Assembly (NCBI GenBank): GCA_014706295.1 | Contig: JACSVZ010000001.1 | Coordinates: 83,202,237-83,266,236, forward strand | DNA: 64,000 nt | From: Lycocorax pyrrhopterus obiensis | Lineage: Eukaryota; Chordata; Aves; Passeriformes; Paradisaeidae | Direction of reading: 5' to 3' | Part shown: piece after piece, positions 59,745 through 64,000 of the stretch | How positions within the stretch are numbered: the first letter of the stretch is position 1 | How the letters are laid out: each line of letters opens with the position of its first letter | Made by a program: the position numbers and the translations under genes | The notes under the pieces: model-generated | Seen by the model: only the letters and a program-made list of their open reading frames with translations | The model's database searches: none | Told to the model about the DNA's origin: nothing

Positions 59745-59912
59745 TGTCAGAATGGGCAAGCCCTGGTGCAAGTTGCCCAGAGAGGCTGGGGAGTCTCCAC
59801 CATTGGAGGTACTCAGAACCTCTCAAGACACAGCTCTGTATGACCCTACTTTGAGCAGAGGGTTTGGACTACCCAATCTGAAGAAGTCCTGCATCAACTA
59901 TTCTGTAGTTCT
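59745..59912 (+). mobile_element. CR1 LINE 3' end
   Basis: GGTGCAAGTTGCCCAGAGAGGCTGGGGAGTCTCCACCATTGGAGGTACTCA, then ACCCTACTTTGAGCAGAGGGTTTGGACTAC. It ends near CATCAACTATTCTGTAG. It covers the terminal ORF2 codons and 3' UTR. It is moderately diverged with small deletions and has no coding potential. Confidence 0.92.
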
Positions 59913-62900
59913 CTTAAATGTCCTACAAGAGCCATCCCCAAAAGAGCTACTGCACCATGGAATGCACTCTGGAGCAGGGGTTGATATTCCTATGCTTACT
60001 CCCAGGAAGGGAAAACATCTATGGAGCTCAATGAAGAAGTACCACAAAACTACACCAGGTGCTGTTGAAGACTGATCACTGTTGTAACTCAGACAACAGC
60101 AATTTTCTGCAGAGAAGTGAGATTTTTCAAACAATTCAGAATCTGACTTTGACTGAAAGCAGCAAAAAGAAGGTTCTTTCCTCCTATTTGGCAATCAGTT
60201 CTCACTATATAATAGAGTGAGTGGAAACCCTTCAGATCAGGTTGCAAACACCTAACAGGTCTTAGTCTCACCTCTGTGACACTTCATCCTGTGTCTTTAT
60301 CCTTACACCTATGCAACACTTCTAAGACAAAAGGAGCTCTGAACAATGTGGTCTTTGCTGGATGACAAAAGAACAGGGGATTTTTCTGCTCTGAAGTGCT
60401 GCAGTCCCGTTCTGCAGCCCCATACAATATTCATCTCATGTCTGAACGGCACCTCACCTAATCCAAAATGATGTCAGGTAAAAAAACATGATTTTTGAAC
60501 AATCAACATCTACCCAAAGTCTGTTCACAACCTCTTCTCCTCTCCAAACTGGACTTTTTCACATTAACACAGGAGCAGGACACTTGGAACTATCTACCAG
60601 CACCAGCTGCTGTTACCCTAGAGATGCTGTATGATGATAGCAACATAAATGTGTCGCAACACTAATGAGACCCCACTCTTCAGTCATATCTTTATAGATA
60701 GCTCTATGTTCACATGCAATCCCAAAGATTTTCTGGTGATAAAAATCATGTAATTTGGCTTCTTACTGAAATGAGAGTTTCCGTATGCAGCAGCCACTGA
60801 CCCGATTTCCATAGCTTTGGCTTTGTCTCGGGCACTCTGTCTGTATACAAGAAGGTCATTTCAGTAATGACGATGAAATGTCTTCACAGTTCAGTAAGCT
60901 GGGAGGATTTGGAGAACCCTGAGCTCTCTCTTGCTTCTGCTTTTGTGGTTGGTTGGTGCAGGTAAAGCGAGAGGAACCCCTTCATCACGCCTTTCCATGG
61001 GTAAGCTATTTCCCATTCATGCTACCAGGAACTAAGGTACCGAGTGAAGGAAAATTTGTCTCTCTTGCTTACGGGTGAACAACACATGCACATCCTGTGT
61101 TTGAGTATTTTCAAGCTCTTTGTAAAAATAAGTGATAAAACAAAACAGCTTGCTTGCTTGCCTTAAGATTAGACACAGGCACAGCCAGAATTTCACAAAA
61201 AATTATTCATACCATCAATTTTTAACTGAGATTAATTGACCTTTCAGTACTGTGAACTAATAAGGCTTTCAAGGAACGGTACAGTACTAATTAGAAAGGG
61301 GAGCTCCCAATGGTTGCTAAGAAACAAGTATATATTTGTAATCACTTTTTTACCCTTGGCAGCAATGCCTTGTCATAGACTCAAGAATGTTTCTCTCAGA
61401 ACAAATCCCCGTCATTTTCAATTAGCAGGCTAAGAATTTAAAATCTAGTTGCTGATTAGTATAATGAGACAGGAGAAGGTATGTCTGCTGAAGTAAAGAT
61501 AGAGAATCACAAGTAGTATCTATATTAAAGGCCTAAATATGACATGCAGGTCTGGGCATGCTGAATTAGCAGGTCCATAGCATGGTTTTCATCTAGGTCA
61601 ACTAACAATCTCTCAGGGAAAAGCCAGGCATGGTTATGGGGATACCATGGCCATGCAGCTCTTCCAGTGTGCAACGTAGATGCCCTAGGACATCCGAGGC
61701 ACAGCTTTGTCATGCTGGTTGGCTTCGGGGCTAGCAATGGTCCCCAGCCTGCTGTATCTGCAGCTATAGGATAGCCACAGAAATCTGAAAAAGTCAAAGA
61801 ATAGATAATAATTAAAAACCAAAAAGACTAGTGAAAGAAGGGACACTTTAACACCTTTGCAGTTTTCCCTCAAAAACAACTCTTAATATTTTTTAAATGA
61901 CATCTCAGATATGATTAGCTTTGTGATGCATAATTGCATTCCTTTATTTTAAGTATTCCCTTGTCTGTTGCAATATGTGCCTTGGAAAACAACCCGCTAA
62001 AATCCTGCACAGCATTCTGTTTATGTGAATTGTTGCCTTTACTGCCATGTGGCCACTTCCCATGGGTGAAGTTAGGAATGTGCTGAAGCATTTACAGAAC
62101 TTAATGGACTACATAGGAATGTGGGGAAATCAACTGCATCCAGAGCACTTCCAAAACATGAAGAATAATAAAACCAAAAACCCTAGAGATTTTTTTTCCC
62201 CTGGAAAGGCTTACTAGTAACAACAGAGCAAGATTTTTAAACAAAAACCTGACATTCACAGTAACACTCCTTTTAAAACAGTGTCTGCATGTAAAGAATG
62301 ACCTTCAGCTTTTATGAAAGATATTTTAACAGGGCCCTGCAAAGATTGGTTTTTGGTACAAAGACAAAAAAATCCAAAGTTTGAAACTAAAGTGAAAATA
62401 AGCAAGTTATAAATCACAGAGGAAGGTGGTGAGAGAGAAGTACCTGGATCATTTGGGAAGCTGGTCTTCAAGAATCACAGGAGTTTGAGAACAACCTTTA
62501 AAGACAGTAATTCAGGACCTCACTCTGGTTAACTTACCAGTAAAAATACCAGAGAGATTACTTCCTTAATCAGAGGCTGGGAGAGTTTGTATTTTTAAAT
62601 TACTGGAATTTCTAAAGGTGATTGAAAATGTTTTGTTATTGTCTACTGATTGCATTTGGTTTTACTATATTTACATAATGGATTTATTCTTGTCTCGATG
62701 TACAGCTGATTTTCAGGAATGGAAGAGAGGTGTTGCCTTCCTCTGAGGCAACAGAAGAAGGAGCATAATTAGTTATGCTGAGATGGATCACAGCTAGGAA
62801 CAAGGGATTGTGTCTCAGCAGAAAGTCTTGTCCCAAGGTTAAACACTCTATCAGATCTGTCAGGATTGACTTTTTACTTGAATAAGTCTGGCAGGTTGTT

Positions 62901-64000
62901 TTCTAGGATTTCTTCTAAAGCACAGGATCTAGCTCATCTTGAAGGTTCTATTTATTTGTCTTACATAAATGCCACTGAGGGAGGATCACTGATCTTGGTC
63001 TTTCTTGCTGCCTTCCTCTTCGATTTACAGTAGGCAGGATACTTTATGAGCTCTGTGATACAGTTCCCAAAGATCATGGAGATCTGAATTTGCTAATCCA
63101 GCAATAATTTCCCATCCCATACTTTCTTTTTCTTGAGTATGTGGGAATAAGACATTGACTCTTCAATATAACAGAAAAATTATGGTTCAGAGGGTAAAAT
63201 GGAAAGTAAACTATTTCAGATTACAATTAAGATAATTTTTTCTTAATATAAGAATATTTAACTTATTGGAACAGCTTTCCCTGGACTGTTATACATACCC
63301 CTTTATAGTCATCTTTTTGCATACAATCTTTTAAAACTTCAAAAGAAGGGAACTTAGGGTGGCTGGCTGTGCATGGCAAGCCAAACTGACAAGAGCCACC
63401 TATCCTGCCTTGATAACACATCACATTTTTACCTTGTGAAATCACAGATGTAACAAACCCGGCCCAGGCCCAGGGGAAGGTGTAAAATACACACTCTTTT
63501 TTGCATTCTCTCACCTCTTCCAATATATTCTTATAAAACCAGGCAATGTCAAGGCATAAATAAACTAGTTTTTCTGGGTTAGTCAGACACTCCAAGACAG
63601 AAAAACATCCTCACTACGTACATGGAGATTACCCTGGCTTGGAAGAGCAGTCTGGCACCTGATCAGAGGTGATCAGAGCAGTCTGGCACCTGATCAGAGC
63701 AGCATCTTCCAGCAGCAGCAGTCACTTCCCAGCTTCGCTACAACCCCAATGTCTCACACCTGGTACTTCTGCACAAAAGTCTAGCTATTTTTTTCTGTTA
63801 TCCTATGCAATTTTTCTTCTTTGAAGATAAATATTAGCAATTATTTCTGTAACAAAATTTCTGAAAACTTATTGTTTTGTGGTCAAGGATTGGCCAAGAC
63901 AATATTAAATACCGTCTATTATTATCTCAGAGTATGATTCCTCTTTCATCATTAGGAACGTGGAAACAGGCCTGTACTCTTTAATTAGCCCTCCTCTATT
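59913..64000. other. Unique region with a CpG-enriched patch
   Basis: No named gene. 60780-61070 has at least eight CpGs and a 39-bp segment (60962-61000) bounded by good acceptor and donor sequences. (GCTT)3 lies near 61150. A 90-codon minus frame at 61525-61797 begins just inside an acceptor-like TGACTTTTTCAG. A 110-codon minus frame at 63263-63595 has no recognised domain. A 31-bp duplication lies at 63645-63706. Confidence 0.5.
63645..63706. repeat. 31-bp tandem duplication
   Basis: GAGCAGTCTGGCACCTGATC begins at 63645 and again at 63676, with 24 matching bases (to CAGAG) followed by diverged linkers. GATCAGAG itself occurs three times. It is a local duplication, probably recent. Confidence 0.92.

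Noticed and set aside
61525..61797. 90-codon minus frame starting just inside TTGACTTTTTCAG
   Set aside because: The acceptor is plausible, but there is no homology I can name, no donor and no polyadenylation signal close by. Kept only as a note.
63263..63595. 110-codon minus frame with a protein-like composition and an internal GAG|GTGAGA donor
   Set aside because: No recognised domain and the acceptor side is weak. The length is expected by chance in 64 kb read in six frames.
1..64000. CRISPR array, operon, tRNA or rRNA genes
   Set aside because: No regularly spaced repeats, no closely packed long frames, no cloverleaf A/B-box pattern and no rRNA signature were seen. The sequence is vertebrate in character.

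Overview
This window looks like bird nuclear DNA, probably from a neoavian and possibly a passerine. The main evidence is at least fourteen 5'-truncated CR1 LINE fragments. Several keep the diagnostic CR1 3' tail of short ATTCTGTG/ATTCTATG-like repeats and the adjoining motif around GGTTGGAAGGGACCTT. Two endogenous-retrovirus LTR fragments resemble LTR families I know from bird genomes. The rest is AT-rich and CpG-poor, with long unique stretches, short microsatellites and mono-A/T runs. This fits the compact, CR1-dominated repeat landscape of birds and does not fit bacterial, plant or mammalian DNA.

I found no protein-coding gene that I can name, and no rRNA, tRNA or CRISPR array. Reading frames in the window are short. 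The longest (about 196 codons at 33020-33610) lies inside an LTR, and the only frames resembling a known protein are decayed pieces of CR1 ORF2 reverse transcriptase. The window is therefore either intergenic or inside a large intron; the sequence alone does not decide which.

Layout: 1-5.97 kb holds four CR1 pieces, including a convergent pair at 2.7-4.4 kb. 6-11.6 kb is unique, with a CpG cluster plus AT-rich block near 7.8-8.1 kb. 11.6-12.7 kb is a minus-strand CR1, and 14.8-16.7 kb is the longest CR1, on the plus strand. 18.1-25.1 kb holds three short minus-strand CR1 tails and one LTR fragment (21.9-22.3 kb). 25.1-32.7 kb is unique. 32.7-33.6 kb is a near-full-length LTR with about 40-bp internal repeats. 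33.6-42.2 kb is unique. 42.2-59.9 kb has four scattered CR1 tails and a TG/TA microsatellite at 44.1 kb. 60-64 kb is unique, with a CpG-enriched patch at 60.8-61.1 kb.

The non-repeat signals most worth following are regulatory or splice-like. They are an exact RFX X-box at 52756-52769, a POU octamer beside a homeodomain core at 53601-53615, a near-match to the CTCF core at 36808-36819, and a few short segments bounded by good splice signals (for example 60962-61000 and 51938-52139). None is proven. I see no evidence for a novel multi-gene system here.
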